Assembly (NCBI GenBank): GCA_004017275.1
Contig: SAKE01000015.1
Span: 1 to 64,000, forward strand
Source: Mesorhizobium sp.
GTDB lineage: Bacteria; Pseudomonadota; Alphaproteobacteria; Rhizobiales; Rhizobiaceae
DNA: 64,000 bases
Direction of reading: 5' to 3'
Shown: piece by piece, positions 20,882 through 29,122 of the stretch
Layout: every line of letters starts with the position of its first letter
Position numbering within the stretch: position 1 is the stretch's first letter
Position numbers and translations under genes: made by a program
Notes under the pieces: generated by a model
Databases searched by the model: none
Seen by the model: the letters and a program-made list of their open reading frames with translations, nothing else
What the model was told of the DNA's origin: nothing

Positions 20882-21792
20882 GCCGCCTGTCTTTGCAGCT
20901 TCATGGCGGTCTGGCTTTGCGCCCTGGTGGTGATGAACACGCCGGCGGTGATGATGACCGCGCCCGCCCAGGTCAGCAACTGATAATGCTCGCCGAGGAA
21001 GATGGTGCCGGCAAACAGGCCGACGGCAGCCGCCACATAGCCGATCTGGCTGAGATAGACCGGACCGCCAACCGCCTGCAGCCTGAAGAAGAAGGCGAAC
21101 ATCGCCGACGCCGAAGCGACCTGCGCAACGACGACCAGCGGCACGCCGCCGAGTGGCACGAAAGCCTTGCCGCCGAACAGGAGAAAAATGCCGACAAACA
21201 GCATCGCCGCTGACGCCAGATGGCTGCCGACGGCAAGCTCAATCGGGCCGGTGCCATCAGGCCAGTCAACCGTGCGATAGATGTTGCCGGCGGCAAGGCT
21301 GACCGGGATGAGCAGTCCCATCACCACCCAGAACAAATCGGCTGGCTGGCCGGCCTCGCCGCGCGTCACCGCCACCATGACGGCGCCGACGAAGCCGACG
21401 GCGATGCCGAGAATGCCCAGCATGTTGGGGCGCCGGACACGCAGCAGGATCGAGAACACCAGCGTGATGACAGGCGACAGCGTGAACATGATGCCGGTGT
21501 AGCCGGCGCCAAGATGCGGGATGGCTGAAAACATCAGGAGATTCGGCACGGCATAGGAAACCGCAGCGGTGACGAAGAAATAGCGCAATTTGTGCGCGGT
21601 GAGCCGGACGTGCTGGCCGCGAGCCAAGAGCACGCACAGCAAGACGCCGCCGGCACCGACCGAGATGACGAAGGCCCAGACCATGGCCGGCACGCCAACC
21701 GCCGTGGCGAGCTTGCCGAACGGCAGCGTCAGGCCGAGCAGGCCGCCGGTGACAACCAGCAGGCCGAGCGCCGAATCCCAGAGAAATTTCAT
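20878..21792 (-). CDS. EamA/DMT family transporter
   Basis: Inner-membrane transporter of the drug/metabolite superfamily with about ten helices in two EamA repeats. The first spans residues 1-135, with PNLLMFSAIPHLGAGYTGIMFTLSP. The second spans about 150-290, with MFAFFFRLQAVGGPVYLSQIGYVAA and GTIFLGEH. The 304-residue length is typical. Substrate unknown. It is the first gene of the run that includes the monooxygenase remnant and flavin reductase, and it is divergent from the MarR gene with about 80 bp between them. It may have moved the substrate or product of the now broken monooxygenase. Confidence 0.9.
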   Translation of the reverse strand: MKFLWDSALGLLVVTGGLLGLTLPFGKLATAVGVPAMVWAFVISVGAGGVLLCVLLARGQHVRLTAHKLRYFFVTAAVSYAVPNLLMFSAIPHLGAGYTGIMFTLSPVITLVFSILLRVRRPNMLGILGIAVGFVGAVMVAVTRGEAGQPADLFWVVMGLLIPVSLAAGNIYRTVDWPDGTGPIELAVGSHLASAAMLFVGIFLLFGGKAFVPLGGVPLVVVAQVASASAMFAFFFRLQAVGGPVYLSQIGYVAAAVGLFAGTIFLGEHYQLLTWAGAVIITAGVFITTRAQSQTAMKLQRQAA

Positions 21793-21855
21793 AACTGAAC
21801 CCTATAGCGCGGCCCTTGGCCGGCATTGCATCTTGGAGTAAGATAACGGAAAGAT

Positions 21856-21869
21856 TCTTAACGTCAAGA
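21856..21869. promoter_or_regulatory. Candidate MarR operator between the EamA and marR genes
   Basis: TCTTAACGTCAAGA matches its reverse complement at 12 of 14 positions. It lies immediately before the marR start codon and in the region shared with the divergent transporter operon, the usual place of a MarR operator. Its position also argues that the MarR protein starts at 21873 rather than at 21816. Confidence 0.5.
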
Positions 21870-21872
21870 TAT

Positions 21873-22373
21873 ATGATGGTGAGACAGTTGGACAGGGCAG
21901 CACGGGCGATCGAGCAATGGAAGCGGGAGCGGCCCGATTTGGATGTCTCACCGATGGCCGTGCTCGGGCGGCTGAACGAGGCCGCCTCGCTGATCGCCCG
22001 CGAACGGCTAGCGCCGCTGTTTGCCCGCTACGGGCTGCAGTCGGGAGAGTTCGATGTGCTGGCGACGCTGCGCCGCGCTGGCTCACCTTACGCGCTGACG
22101 CCGACCGCGCTCTATGAAGCGACGATGGTCACGTCGGGCGCCATGACCAACCGGCTCGACCGGCTGGAAACGTCCGGGCTGATCCAGCGTGGGCCGCACC
22201 CCAACGATCGGCGCGGCATTGTCGTGAGGCTGACCGAAAAGGGCCTGGCCTTGATCAATGAGGCCGTTACCGCCCACGTCGCCAACGAACACGCGATTCT
22301 TTCCGGCCTGACGCAGGCGGAACGCGAAACGCTCTCTCGGTTGCTTGAGAAACTGATCAGCAGCGTCAGCTAG
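21873..22373 (+). CDS. MarR family transcriptional regulator
   Basis: A 166-residue winged-helix regulator. The helix-turn-helix is within YALTPTALYEATMVTSGAMTNRLDRLE and the wing is GLIQRGPHPNDRRGIVVRLTEKG, a clear MarR signature. An N-terminal extension of about 40 residues precedes the first dimerisation helix. The open frame starts at 21816, but 21873 avoids translating through the likely operator. It is divergent from the EamA/monooxygenase remnant/flavin reductase operon, which it probably represses until a small aromatic or similar ligand binds. The ligand is unknown. Confidence 0.93.
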   Translation: MMVRQLDRAARAIEQWKRERPDLDVSPMAVLGRLNEAASLIARERLAPLFARYGLQSGEFDVLATLRRAGSPYALTPTALYEATMVTSGAMTNRLDRLETSGLIQRGPHPNDRRGIVVRLTEKGLALINEAVTAHVANEHAILSGLTQAERETLSRLLEKLISSVS

Positions 22374-22377
22374 CAAC

Positions 22378-22803
22378 TCAGTTGCGATCATCCGGGAACA
22401 CCGGGATCGGCATGAACTCGACGCCGTCCTCGGCCAGGCTCTTGGCCTCGTCCAGCGTCGCTTCGCCATAGATGCCGCGCGCGTCAGTTTCGCCGAAATG
22501 GATTTTTCGCGCTTCCTCGGCGAATTTGTCGCCGACATAGTCGGCATTCTCGCGCACCTTCTCGGCCATCGCCTTGAGCTGCGCCAGGGCCTGCTTCTGC
22601 GCCTCGCCCATGGCGAGCGCTATGGTTTCCTGCTTGCGCGCCGTGGAGACGGCCGGCGCCATCAGCGCTTTCTGCACCTTGTGCGAGCCGCAACTCGGGC
22701 AGTCGACGAAGCCGCGCTTCTTCTGGGTGTCGAAATCGTCATTGCTGCGGAACCAGCCCTCGAATTCGTGGTCGTGTTCGCAGATCAGGGAAAAGCGGAT
22801 CAA
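22378..22803 (-). CDS. DUF1178 family protein
   Basis: A 141-residue protein with the N-terminal ICEHDHEFEGWFRS and a zinc-ribbon-like VDCPSCGSHKVQKALMAP. This is the full DUF1178 pattern seen throughout alphaproteobacteria. The C-terminal half is helical with YVGDKFAEEARKIHFGETDARGIYG. No function is established. A metal-binding role is suggested by the C-x2-C pair and the early Cys/His residues. Its start overlaps the end of the nitrilase-family gene by 4 bp, and both belong to one minus-strand operon with grxC and comF. Confidence 0.88.
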   Translation of the reverse strand: MIRFSLICEHDHEFEGWFRSNDDFDTQKKRGFVDCPSCGSHKVQKALMAPAVSTARKQETIALAMGEAQKQALAQLKAMAEKVRENADYVGDKFAEEARKIHFGETDARGIYGEATLDEAKSLAEDGVEFMPIPVFPDDRN

Positions 22804-23672
22804 GAGGCTGCACCCCTTAGGCGCGGCGTCTCGCCCGAGCCGGCATTGACGGCGAAATCCCGCGCATTTTTGAGATTGGGGATCTTTTTGCGCGCGGCAA
22901 GCGACTGCGCCGGGTCGATCTCGGCGACGATCACCGCGGGCTCGTCATGCGCGGCCTCGGCGATGATACGGCCCCACGGATCGACAATCAGCGAATGGCC
23001 ATAGGTCTCGCGGCCGTCCTCATGCAGGCCACCTTGCGCCGCGGCGACGACATAGGCGCCGTTCTCGATGGCACGCGCCCTGAGCAGCACATGCCAGTGC
23101 GCCTCGCCCGTCTGGCGGGTGAAGGCGGCGGGTACCGAAAGCAGGTCGGCGCCGGCCAGGGCCTCGGCGCGGAACAATTGCGGAAAGCGCAAATCGTAGC
23201 AAACGGCGAAGCCGAGCTTTGCAGCCTCGATCTCGGTGACGACAGCCTCGGTGCCTGGTTCGTAGGCGGCGGATTCACGCCAGGATTCGCCATTGTCTAG
23301 ATCGACGTCGAACATGTGGATCTTGTCGTAGGTGGCGAGCGTGGCGCCATCCGGCCCGAACAGCAGCGCGCGGTTGGCGAGCTTGCCGTCGGCGCGCAGG
23401 ATGGCGGTCGAGCCGATATGCAGGAAAACGCCGAGTTCGCTCGACAGCTTGCGCGCGGTCGAGACGACGATGTCCTTGTCTTCGGACGTAAACGAGGCGG
23501 CGCGGGCTTCCTTGTCGCGGATCAACGCGCCGGTCATTTCCGGCGTCTGGATGTAGGTCGCACCTTGGCTAGCCGCTTCATGCACCAGCCGCTCAAGATC
23601 GACCGCGTTACGCTCGGGGCTCTCGCCCGAACGCATCTGGATCGCAGCGGCCTTGAAAACACCCATCGTCAT
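22800..23672 (-). CDS. Carbon-nitrogen hydrolase (nitrilase superfamily)
   Basis: Predicted amidase of the Nit/deaminated-glutathione amidase branch. The Glu-Lys-Cys triad is visible in order: E in YIQTPEMTG, K in YDKIHMFDVDL and C in GFAVCYDLRFPQLF. Length from the ATG at 23672 is 290 residues. That ATG lies 4 bp after grxC, and the open frame upstream of it runs into grxC in another frame, so it is not coding. Branch-specific features (DKIHMFDVDL, ADLLSVPAAFTRQTG) fit repair amidases that clear deaminated glutathione. This would suit the neighbouring glutaredoxin gene, but it is inference. Confidence 0.92.
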   Translation of the reverse strand: MTMGVFKAAAIQMRSGESPERNAVDLERLVHEAASQGATYIQTPEMTGALIRDKEARAASFTSEDKDIVVSTARKLSSELGVFLHIGSTAILRADGKLANRALLFGPDGATLATYDKIHMFDVDLDNGESWRESAAYEPGTEAVVTEIEAAKLGFAVCYDLRFPQLFRAEALAGADLLSVPAAFTRQTGEAHWHVLLRARAIENGAYVVAAAQGGLHEDGRETYGHSLIVDPWGRIIAEAAHDEPAVIVAEIDPAQSLAARKKIPNLKNARDFAVNAGSGETPRLRGAAS

Positions 23673-23676
23673 TCCC

Positions 23677-23946
23677 TCAATTCGTCGCGCCATTGGCGAG
23701 CAGTTTGTCCAGCCGGCCTTCGGCCTCCAGCTCGTGGAGGTCGTCGCAGCCGCCGACATGCGTGTCGCCGATGAAAATCTGCGGAAAGGTCGAGCGGCCG
23801 TGGGCGCGCGAAATCATCTCCTGGCGCAGCTCCGGCGAGAAGGAGGCATCGTGCTCGGTAAAGGCAACGCCCTTGCGCTCGAGCAGCCGCTTGGCTGCCG
23901 TACAATAGCCGCACATCATGCGGGTGTAGATGGTGACATCGGCCAT
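23677..23946 (-). CDS. grxC: Glutaredoxin 3
   Basis: Small glutathione-dependent thiol-disulfide oxidoreductase. The 89 residues include the dithiol active site CGYC (C12, C15), the cis-Pro region STFPQIFIGDTHVGG and the glutathione-binding GCDDLHELE. All key residues are present. It sits between comF and the nitrilase-family gene on the same strand, 27 and 4 bp away, so it is in one operon with them. Confidence 0.97.
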   Translation of the reverse strand: MADVTIYTRMMCGYCTAAKRLLERKGVAFTEHDASFSPELRQEMISRAHGRSTFPQIFIGDTHVGGCDDLHELEAEGRLDKLLANGATN

Positions 23947-23973
23947 GACGAATTTCCGCTGTTCGTTGCCGAC

Positions 23974-24762
23974 TTATATAGTCGCGGACTCGTCCGCCCG
24001 AAAGTCCCCCGGCAACACACGGGCAAAGGTCAGCACGTCGACAGCGGCCGCACCGCCTCTTTTCAGCGCCTTGGTGGCGGAACGCACGGTGGCGCCAGTG
24101 GTGTAGACATCGTCGATCAAGAGCACCCTGCGGCCGGCGATCTCGATTTCCGCCTCGGCGGGCACGCGGAAGGCGGCCCGCACATTCTCCTCGCGTTCCC
24201 CGCGCTCCAAACCAACCTGCTGGCGGGTGAGTTTCACGCGCCGCACCGCCGAGGGAGCGAAGGGCAATTCGCTGAGCGCCGAAACCGCCCTCGCCAGTTC
24301 CGCCGACTGGTTGAACCGCCGCCTGAAAAAGCGCCGCCAGTGCAGCGGCACCGGCACCACCACATCCGCCTCCGCGATGAGGTCGGCCCCCGCGCGCACC
24401 ATCCAGCGCGCCATCCATGGCGCGAGATCCGTGCGATCCTGGTATTTCAGCCCTTGCACCATCTGGCGGGCAACGCCGGAATAGGCCACCGCCGCCCGCG
24501 CCCGCTCGAACGGCGGCGGATCGGCAATCGCCTCGGCGGACAGAAAGCCTTCGCCCATATGGTGGCTGAACGGCGTGCCCATCACCGGGCACCATGGCCG
24601 CTCCAGCAGCCTGAGCTTCGGCCAGCAGGCGCCACACAGCACGCCGGGTTGCGAGACATGCCGGCGGCAACCGGCGCAGACCGGTGGAAACAGGATGCGC
24701 GCCGGCAAGCCGACAACCGACCGGGCCAGGTTCATGATCTCGATGGACTTGATCTTGGGCAT
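23974..24762 (-). CDS. ComF family protein (phosphoribosyltransferase fold)
   Basis: A 262-residue ComF-like protein. An N-terminal zinc-finger-like region has two CxxC pairs (CAGC and CGAC). A type I phosphoribosyltransferase fold follows, with the PRPP loop VLLIDDVYTTGATV and the typical RRFNQSAELAR and RQVGLERGEREENV blocks. In transformable bacteria ComF helps DNA uptake; in rhizobia the role is not defined. The open frame continues 121 codons upstream, but that part is Arg/Pro-rich and overlaps the divergent methyltransferase gene, so the ATG at 24762 is used. Confidence 0.9.
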   Translation of the reverse strand: MPKIKSIEIMNLARSVVGLPARILFPPVCAGCRRHVSQPGVLCGACWPKLRLLERPWCPVMGTPFSHHMGEGFLSAEAIADPPPFERARAAVAYSGVARQMVQGLKYQDRTDLAPWMARWMVRAGADLIAEADVVVPVPLHWRRFFRRRFNQSAELARAVSALSELPFAPSAVRRVKLTRQQVGLERGEREENVRAAFRVPAEAEIEIAGRRVLLIDDVYTTGATVRSATKALKRGGAAAVDVLTFARVLPGDFRADESATI

Positions 24763-24860
24763 CGGATCGGCCACGTGGTTGGTTCTGCGCGCCACTATAT
24801 CAACGATTTCAGAGCGTGGACAAACGTGGACAAACAAGGATCTGCCCGTTGCAGCCGATA

Positions 24861-25724
24861 ATGGATACCTCTCTGTGGCTGGTGCACAAGCGGCGCGCGC
24901 TTGCTCATCCGCTTGACGGCGCGGATTTCCTGATGCGCCGCACGGCCGAGGACCTTGCCGACCGGCTGGGTGCCGTCGAGCGCAGGTTCGGCAAGGCGGC
25001 TGTGCTGTTCTGCCAGACGCCGGCTGCGGCCGAAACGCTCGCAGAAAGCGGCAAGGTTGCCGACATTGTCCGCGTCGAGACGGATACGGCTTTCCTGAGC
25101 GGTGACGGCGCCGGCTTGATCGCACCGCTGGAAACCGTGCCGTTCGAGCCAGAGAGCCTCGATCTGGCGGTGTCGCTTCTGTCGCTGCAGGCGATGAACG
25201 ACATTCCCGGCATGTTGATCCAGATCCGCCGCGCGCTGCGGCCGGACGGGCTCTTCCTCGGCGCCTTTGCCGGCGCGGGCACGCTTTTCGAACTGCGCGA
25301 AAGCCTGCTTGCGGCCGAGACCGAGCTTTATGGCGGCGCCAGCCCGCGTGTCATCCCGTTCACCGACGTGCGCGATGCCGGTGCGCTTCTGCAGCGCGCC
25401 GGTTTCGCTCTGCCGGTCGCCGACGTCGAGACGGTGACAGTGCGCTACACCAGCCTGTTCAACCTGATGGCGGATCTGCGGGCCATGGGCGAAACATGTG
25501 CGCTCACCGATCGCAGCCGGCGGCCGGGCTCGCGTAAGCTGTTTGCCCGTGCGGCGGAAATCTACGCCGAACGGTTTTCCGACCCCGACGGGCGCGTGAG
25601 GGCAAGTTTCTCGATTGTCTGGATGTCCGGCTGGGCGCCCGACGCATCGCAGCAAAAACCGCTGAAGCCCGGCTCGGCCAAGGTGTCGCTGAAGGCAATC
25701 CTGGAGGCGCCCGACGGGCAATGA
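24861..25724 (+). CDS. SAM-dependent methyltransferase (BioC/NDUFAF5-like)
   Basis: A 287-residue class I methyltransferase-like protein. It starts MDTSLWLVHKRRAL and has the LDLAVSLLSLQAMNDIPGML block and LRPDGLFLGAFAGAGTLFELR. This pattern resembles alphaproteobacterial homologues of NDUFAF5 and BioC. The glycine-rich SAM motif I is poorly conserved (the region after AAVLFCQTPAAAETL lacks GxGxG), so cofactor binding may be altered. NDUFAF5 hydroxylates an arginine in complex I rather than methylating. The ATG at 24861 is chosen over one at 24816. It is divergent from comF. Confidence 0.82.
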   Translation: MDTSLWLVHKRRALAHPLDGADFLMRRTAEDLADRLGAVERRFGKAAVLFCQTPAAAETLAESGKVADIVRVETDTAFLSGDGAGLIAPLETVPFEPESLDLAVSLLSLQAMNDIPGMLIQIRRALRPDGLFLGAFAGAGTLFELRESLLAAETELYGGASPRVIPFTDVRDAGALLQRAGFALPVADVETVTVRYTSLFNLMADLRAMGETCALTDRSRRPGSRKLFARAAEIYAERFSDPDGRVRASFSIVWMSGWAPDASQQKPLKPGSAKVSLKAILEAPDGQ

Positions 25725-25745
25725 TGGTGTCCGTGGGACACCAGG

Positions 25746-25925
25746 TCAGGGTGCGAAAGCGTTCGCAAGCCTGCTATTTTCGTCGCTGAATAGCCAGGCG
25801 AGCGCGTTGAAGGCCTGCCCCATGCCGCCGATGATGGTTAGCGACAGCACGGCGACGATCAGGCCATATTCGACAGCCGTGGCGCCGGTCTCATCCTTCA
25901 GAAAACGCAGCAGCGTTGCTTTCAT
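25746..25925 (-). CDS. Flp family type IVb pilin
   Basis: A 59-residue protein, MKATLLRFLKDETGATAVEY followed by GLIVAVLSLTIIGGMGQAFN and a short tail. This is the Flp/PilA signature: a short basic leader, then the G-A-T-A-V-E-Y-G-L-I segment with the conserved Glu and Tyr, then one hydrophobic helix. The conserved glycine before ATAVEY would be the prepilin peptidase (CpaA/TadV) cut site. Such proteins form tight-adherence pili. No cpa/tad genes are in the window, so the assembly machine must be elsewhere. The stop lies 21 bp past the convergent methyltransferase gene. Confidence 0.9.
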   Translation of the reverse strand: MKATLLRFLKDETGATAVEYGLIVAVLSLTIIGGMGQAFNALAWLFSDENSRLANAFAP

Positions 25926-26034
25926 GGCTTCAACCCCTCTATCCGGGACCTTACCGCCGATCTGTTAAGAAAGGTTAACGGCAAAGGCTTAACAGGCGGT
26001 GAAATCGCCGCCTTTCGGAAAACTGTTAACCATG

Positions 26035-26349
26035 TCAGCAGTCGCCGCTGCTTCTGCCGTTGGACCTGATGATGCAGACAGAACTGCGCTGCGGCTGCAG
26101 CACGCTGCGGCGCAGCGTATAGGTTTCGCGATGTCTGAGCGAACCGGTTGCCGTCATGTCGAGCCCGCCAAGATCATCGCGGACCGACAGCGAGCGTGTC
26201 TGGCTGTCCAGGAACGGAGTTGCGATCAGCGCCAGCGCCACAGCGGCCGAACCGAACAAAAGCGTGATGCGCAATATGCCCATGCCCGCATCGGCGGCGC
26301 GAAAGCCGCGCTCGGGCCGGATCGAGTCCCAATCCCTGTCTAGGCTCAT
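26035..26349 (-). CDS. Small hypothetical membrane protein
   Basis: A 104-residue protein from the ATG at 26349, which has GGGGAG 7 bp upstream. It has an N-terminal charged stretch, one hydrophobic helix (ILRITLLFGSAAVALALIAT, about residues 24-43) and a C-terminal outside region ending in RSSVCIIRSNGRSSGDC with two cysteines. The layout suggests a single-pass inner-membrane protein with the tail in the periplasm. No function is recognised. Credible start, RBS and hydrophobic profile argue that it is real. It lies upstream of the Flp pilin gene on the same strand. Confidence 0.65.
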   Translation of the reverse strand: MSLDRDWDSIRPERGFRAADAGMGILRITLLFGSAAVALALIATPFLDSQTRSLSVRDDLGGLDMTATGSLRHRETYTLRRSVLQPQRSSVCIIRSNGRSSGDC

Positions 26350-26480
26350 GCTATCGCTCCCCGGCGAATCGGCGCGGCCGTGAAACGACCCCATGCTTCA
26401 ACTTTTCACGATGAGATAAATCTTCCATTAACGCTGGCTGATACGACGCCTCGGCCAGGAAACCGGCCGGGCGGGAGCCA

Positions 26481-26903
26481 TCAAAGAAGATCGATGAGGA
26501 ACGGGATCAGCGGCGCATCGGCCGGCGGCATCGGATAATCGCGCATCTGCTTTGGCCGCACCCATTTCAGCGTCTGCCCTTCCCTGGGCTGGGCGATGCC
26601 GCGGAAGCGCCGGCAGATGAACAGCGGCATCAACAGGTGAAAATCGTCGTAGGAATGACTGGCGAAGGTGAGCGGCGCCAGGCAGGGAATGTCGGTGTCG
26701 ACGCCGATTTCCTCATGCAGTTCGCGAATGATGCATTCTTCGGGCGTCTCGCCGGGCTCGACCTTGCCGCCGGGAAATTCCCACAGGCCGGCAAGTTGCT
26801 TGCCCTGAGGCCGCTGCGCCAAAAGCACGCGGCCGTCGGCATCGACCAGCGCACAGGCGGCGACCAGGAGCAGGCGTTTGCCGGCGATCTTCACCTCGCT
26901 CAT
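26481..26903 (-). CDS. mutT: 8-oxo-dGTP diphosphatase MutT (Nudix hydrolase)
   Basis: Cleans the nucleotide pool by hydrolysing 8-oxo-dGTP to the monophosphate. The 140-residue protein has a complete Nudix box starting at G46 (GKVEPGETPEECIIRELHEE, then IG). The substrate-recognition features of MutT, WEFPGGKVEPGE and LKWVRPKQMRDYPMPPADAPLI, are also present. The start codon lies in one copy of a 17-bp direct repeat (26901-26934). It follows the GNAT gene by 26 bp on the same strand. Confidence 0.93.
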   Translation of the reverse strand: MSEVKIAGKRLLLVAACALVDADGRVLLAQRPQGKQLAGLWEFPGGKVEPGETPEECIIRELHEEIGVDTDIPCLAPLTFASHSYDDFHLLMPLFICRRFRGIAQPREGQTLKWVRPKQMRDYPMPPADAPLIPFLIDLL

Positions 26904-26934
26904 GCCGTCACGTCATTCATGCCGTCACATCATT
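26901..26934. repeat. 17-bp tandem duplication at the mutT start
   Basis: Two copies of CATGCCGTCACGTCATT (26901-26917 and 26918-26934, one mismatch) span the gap between the GNAT stop and the mutT start, followed by a third CAT. Each copy carries an ATG on the minus strand, giving alternative upstream ATGs near mutT. Confidence 0.8.
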
Positions 26935-27682
26935 CATGACCGGGCGGCCGGCGGTAGTGGTAGCGATAGACTTCGTCGAAGCCGAGCGAATGGTAGAGCG
27001 CCAGCGCCGGCACATTGTTGGCCTCGACCTGCAGCCAGGCTTCCCGCGCGCCCCGCAGTCGCGCCCATTTCAGCGCCGACAGGATCAGGTTGCGGCCGTG
27101 ACCTTTGTTGCGCGCCGACTTGTCGGTGGCGACCTCGAACAGGCCGGCAAGATCGCCGTCATGCACGCAGATCAGCGTCGCCAGCGCATCGGCCCCCTCT
27201 TCGAGCGCGAACAGTCCGGCCTCTGGCTGGATGGCGCCGATGATCTCCGACAGGCCCGGCCGCAGCGAAACGTCCGAACCGCTGACTTTGAGCGACGCGC
27301 CGATGAAGCGGCTGATGTCCTTCAGCGGAATCTGGTCCATGGCGGCATCGAGCTGCGCATCGGCCAGCGGCAGCCGCATGACCAGCGACTCGTCGAAGCG
27401 GCTCCAGCCCTCGCGGTCGAGATGGCCGGCGAGATCGGGACCAGACAGCGGCGACATGCGGAACGTCAGCGGCCTGCCATAGGCATCGAAACGGCGGCTC
27501 GCCCGGCCGATACGGTCGGCAATGTGCATGATATCGCCGGGATCGAGCGGATTGACCGAGTTCAGCCGCTTGGCCGGATGGCCGGCGGTCAGCCGCACCA
27601 CCCAGGTGCCGTCATAGTGGACCGCTGCTGCCGGCCAGGCGCGAAAACCGGCCGCCTCGTAGCGGCGTACGATCGCGAGCAT
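26930..27682 (-). CDS. GNAT family N-acetyltransferase
   Basis: A 250-residue protein whose C-terminal half is a GNAT domain. The acetyl-CoA loop is visible in VATDKSARNKGHGRNLILSA, and the later strand in AWLQVEANNVPALALYHSLGF. The N-terminal half resembles a degenerate second GNAT fold, as in two-domain family members. The ATG at 27682 is preferred because the longer frame would overlap argJ by 58 bp. It lies 29 bp downstream of argJ on the same strand. The substrate is unknown. Confidence 0.88.
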   Translation of the reverse strand: MLAIVRRYEAAGFRAWPAAAVHYDGTWVVRLTAGHPAKRLNSVNPLDPGDIMHIADRIGRASRRFDAYGRPLTFRMSPLSGPDLAGHLDREGWSRFDESLVMRLPLADAQLDAAMDQIPLKDISRFIGASLKVSGSDVSLRPGLSEIIGAIQPEAGLFALEEGADALATLICVHDGDLAGLFEVATDKSARNKGHGRNLILSALKWARLRGAREAWLQVEANNVPALALYHSLGFDEVYRYHYRRPPGHE

Positions 27683-27711
27683 GCTTGCCGGATGCCTGGA
27701 GTTCAAGACCG

Positions 27712-28953
27712 TCAGCTCCGATAGTCGCCATTGATGGCGACATATTCCTTGGTGAGATCGCAGGTCCACACCGTCGCCTTGCCGCGGCCGATGCCGATAT
27801 CGGCGCGGATGCGGATATCGTCGCGCTTCATATAGGCCGACGTCGCTGCCTCGGAATAATCGGGGTCGCGCTCGCCCTCATGCGCCAGCCTGTTGTCGCC
27901 AAACCAGATCGACAGCCGGTCGCGATCGGCCGGCTCGCCGGCCTTGCCGACGGCCATGACGACGCGGCCCCAATTGGCGTCCTCGCCGGCGACCGCCGTC
28001 TTGACCAGCGGCGAATTGGCGATCGACAGCGCGATGCGCTTGGCCGATCGCGCCGATTTGGCGCCGGTGACGGTGACTTCGACCTGCTTACGGGCGCCCT
28101 CGCCGTCGCGCACCACTTGCAGCGCCAGCGATTTCAGCACCTTGCCAAGCGCCCGGCGGAACGCGCCGAGACGCGCATCCTTGAGGTCGGTTATCTCGGG
28201 CGCGCCGCGCCTGGCGGCCTTGCCGGTGGCGAAGATCAGCAGCGTGTCGCTGGTCGAGGTGTCGCTGTCGACGGTGACCGCATTGAAGGTCTTGGCCGTG
28301 CCGCGCGACAACAGGTCCTGCAGGACGGGTGCGGCGATCGGCGCGTCGGTGGCGATGAAGGAGAGCATGGTCGCCATGTCGGGCGCGATCATGCCGGCGC
28401 CCTTGGAAATGCCGTTGATGGTGACGTCGGTATCGCCGAGCTTGACGGTCGCGGTCGCCAATTTCGGATAGGTGTCCGTGGTCATGATCGCCTTTGCCGC
28501 TTCGGTCCACAGCTCAGGCTTGCCGTTGCTGACCAGCCCCGCGAGCAGATGGCTGAATTTGCCGGTGTCGAGCGGCTCGCCGATGACGCCGGTCGACGCC
28601 AGGAAAACTTCTGCCGCCTTGCAGCCGGCGGCCTTCGCCGCCGCCTCGCCCGTCAGGGCGGTGGACTCGCGGCCTTTCTTGCCGGTGAAGGCGTTGGCGT
28701 TGCCGGAATTGACGACCAGAACCCGCGCGCTGCCGGACCGGAGATTCTGCCGGCAGAAATCGACCGGCGCCGAAGGGCATTTGGATTTCGTGAACACGCC
28801 GGCGACCGCCGTGCCTTCATCGAAGACCATGGTCAGAAGGTCGGTGCGGTTCTTGTATTTTATCCCGGCTTCGGCGGTGGCGATGCGCACCCCCTCGATG
28901 ACAGGCATCTTGGGGTATTTCTTCGGCGCAAGCGGCGAAATCGTCGTGGACAT
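27712..28953 (-). CDS. argJ: Bifunctional glutamate N-acetyltransferase / N-acetylglutamate synthase ArgJ
   Basis: Transfers the acetyl group from N-acetylornithine to glutamate, recycling it in arginine synthesis; many versions also acetylate glutamate from acetyl-CoA. From the ATG at 28953 the protein has 413 residues. The self-cleavage site is present in KGAGMIAPDMATMLSFIATD, giving alpha and beta chains with T195 as the new N-terminal nucleophile. The open frame extends 34 codons upstream without family similarity. It leads an argJ-GNAT-mutT minus-strand group and is divergent from the caspase-like gene. Confidence 0.97.
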   Translation of the reverse strand: MSTTISPLAPKKYPKMPVIEGVRIATAEAGIKYKNRTDLLTMVFDEGTAVAGVFTKSKCPSAPVDFCRQNLRSGSARVLVVNSGNANAFTGKKGRESTALTGEAAAKAAGCKAAEVFLASTGVIGEPLDTGKFSHLLAGLVSNGKPELWTEAAKAIMTTDTYPKLATATVKLGDTDVTINGISKGAGMIAPDMATMLSFIATDAPIAAPVLQDLLSRGTAKTFNAVTVDSDTSTSDTLLIFATGKAARRGAPEITDLKDARLGAFRRALGKVLKSLALQVVRDGEGARKQVEVTVTGAKSARSAKRIALSIANSPLVKTAVAGEDANWGRVVMAVGKAGEPADRDRLSIWFGDNRLAHEGERDPDYSEAATSAYMKRDDIRIRADIGIGRGKATVWTCDLTKEYVAINGDYRS

Positions 28954-29122
28954 GAGTGCCTCGGGCGGGAAAATCGCAAGGGAAGGCCGGTTTGCCCGAT
29001 ACGCCGCGTCGGCGCAAGGGCGTTTTCGTCGCTCTTGCGGGGCGCGGGAGACCACTCGGGATTAAGCCTGCATCTCAAATCTGTTGGCTTCGTCCGGGCC
29101 GATAGCGTTATGATCCTGTCCC

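Noticed and set aside
24861..25724. Assignment as BioC of biotin synthesis
   Set aside because: The SAM motif I is degenerate and no biotin genes are nearby, so only a BioC/NDUFAF5-like label is given.
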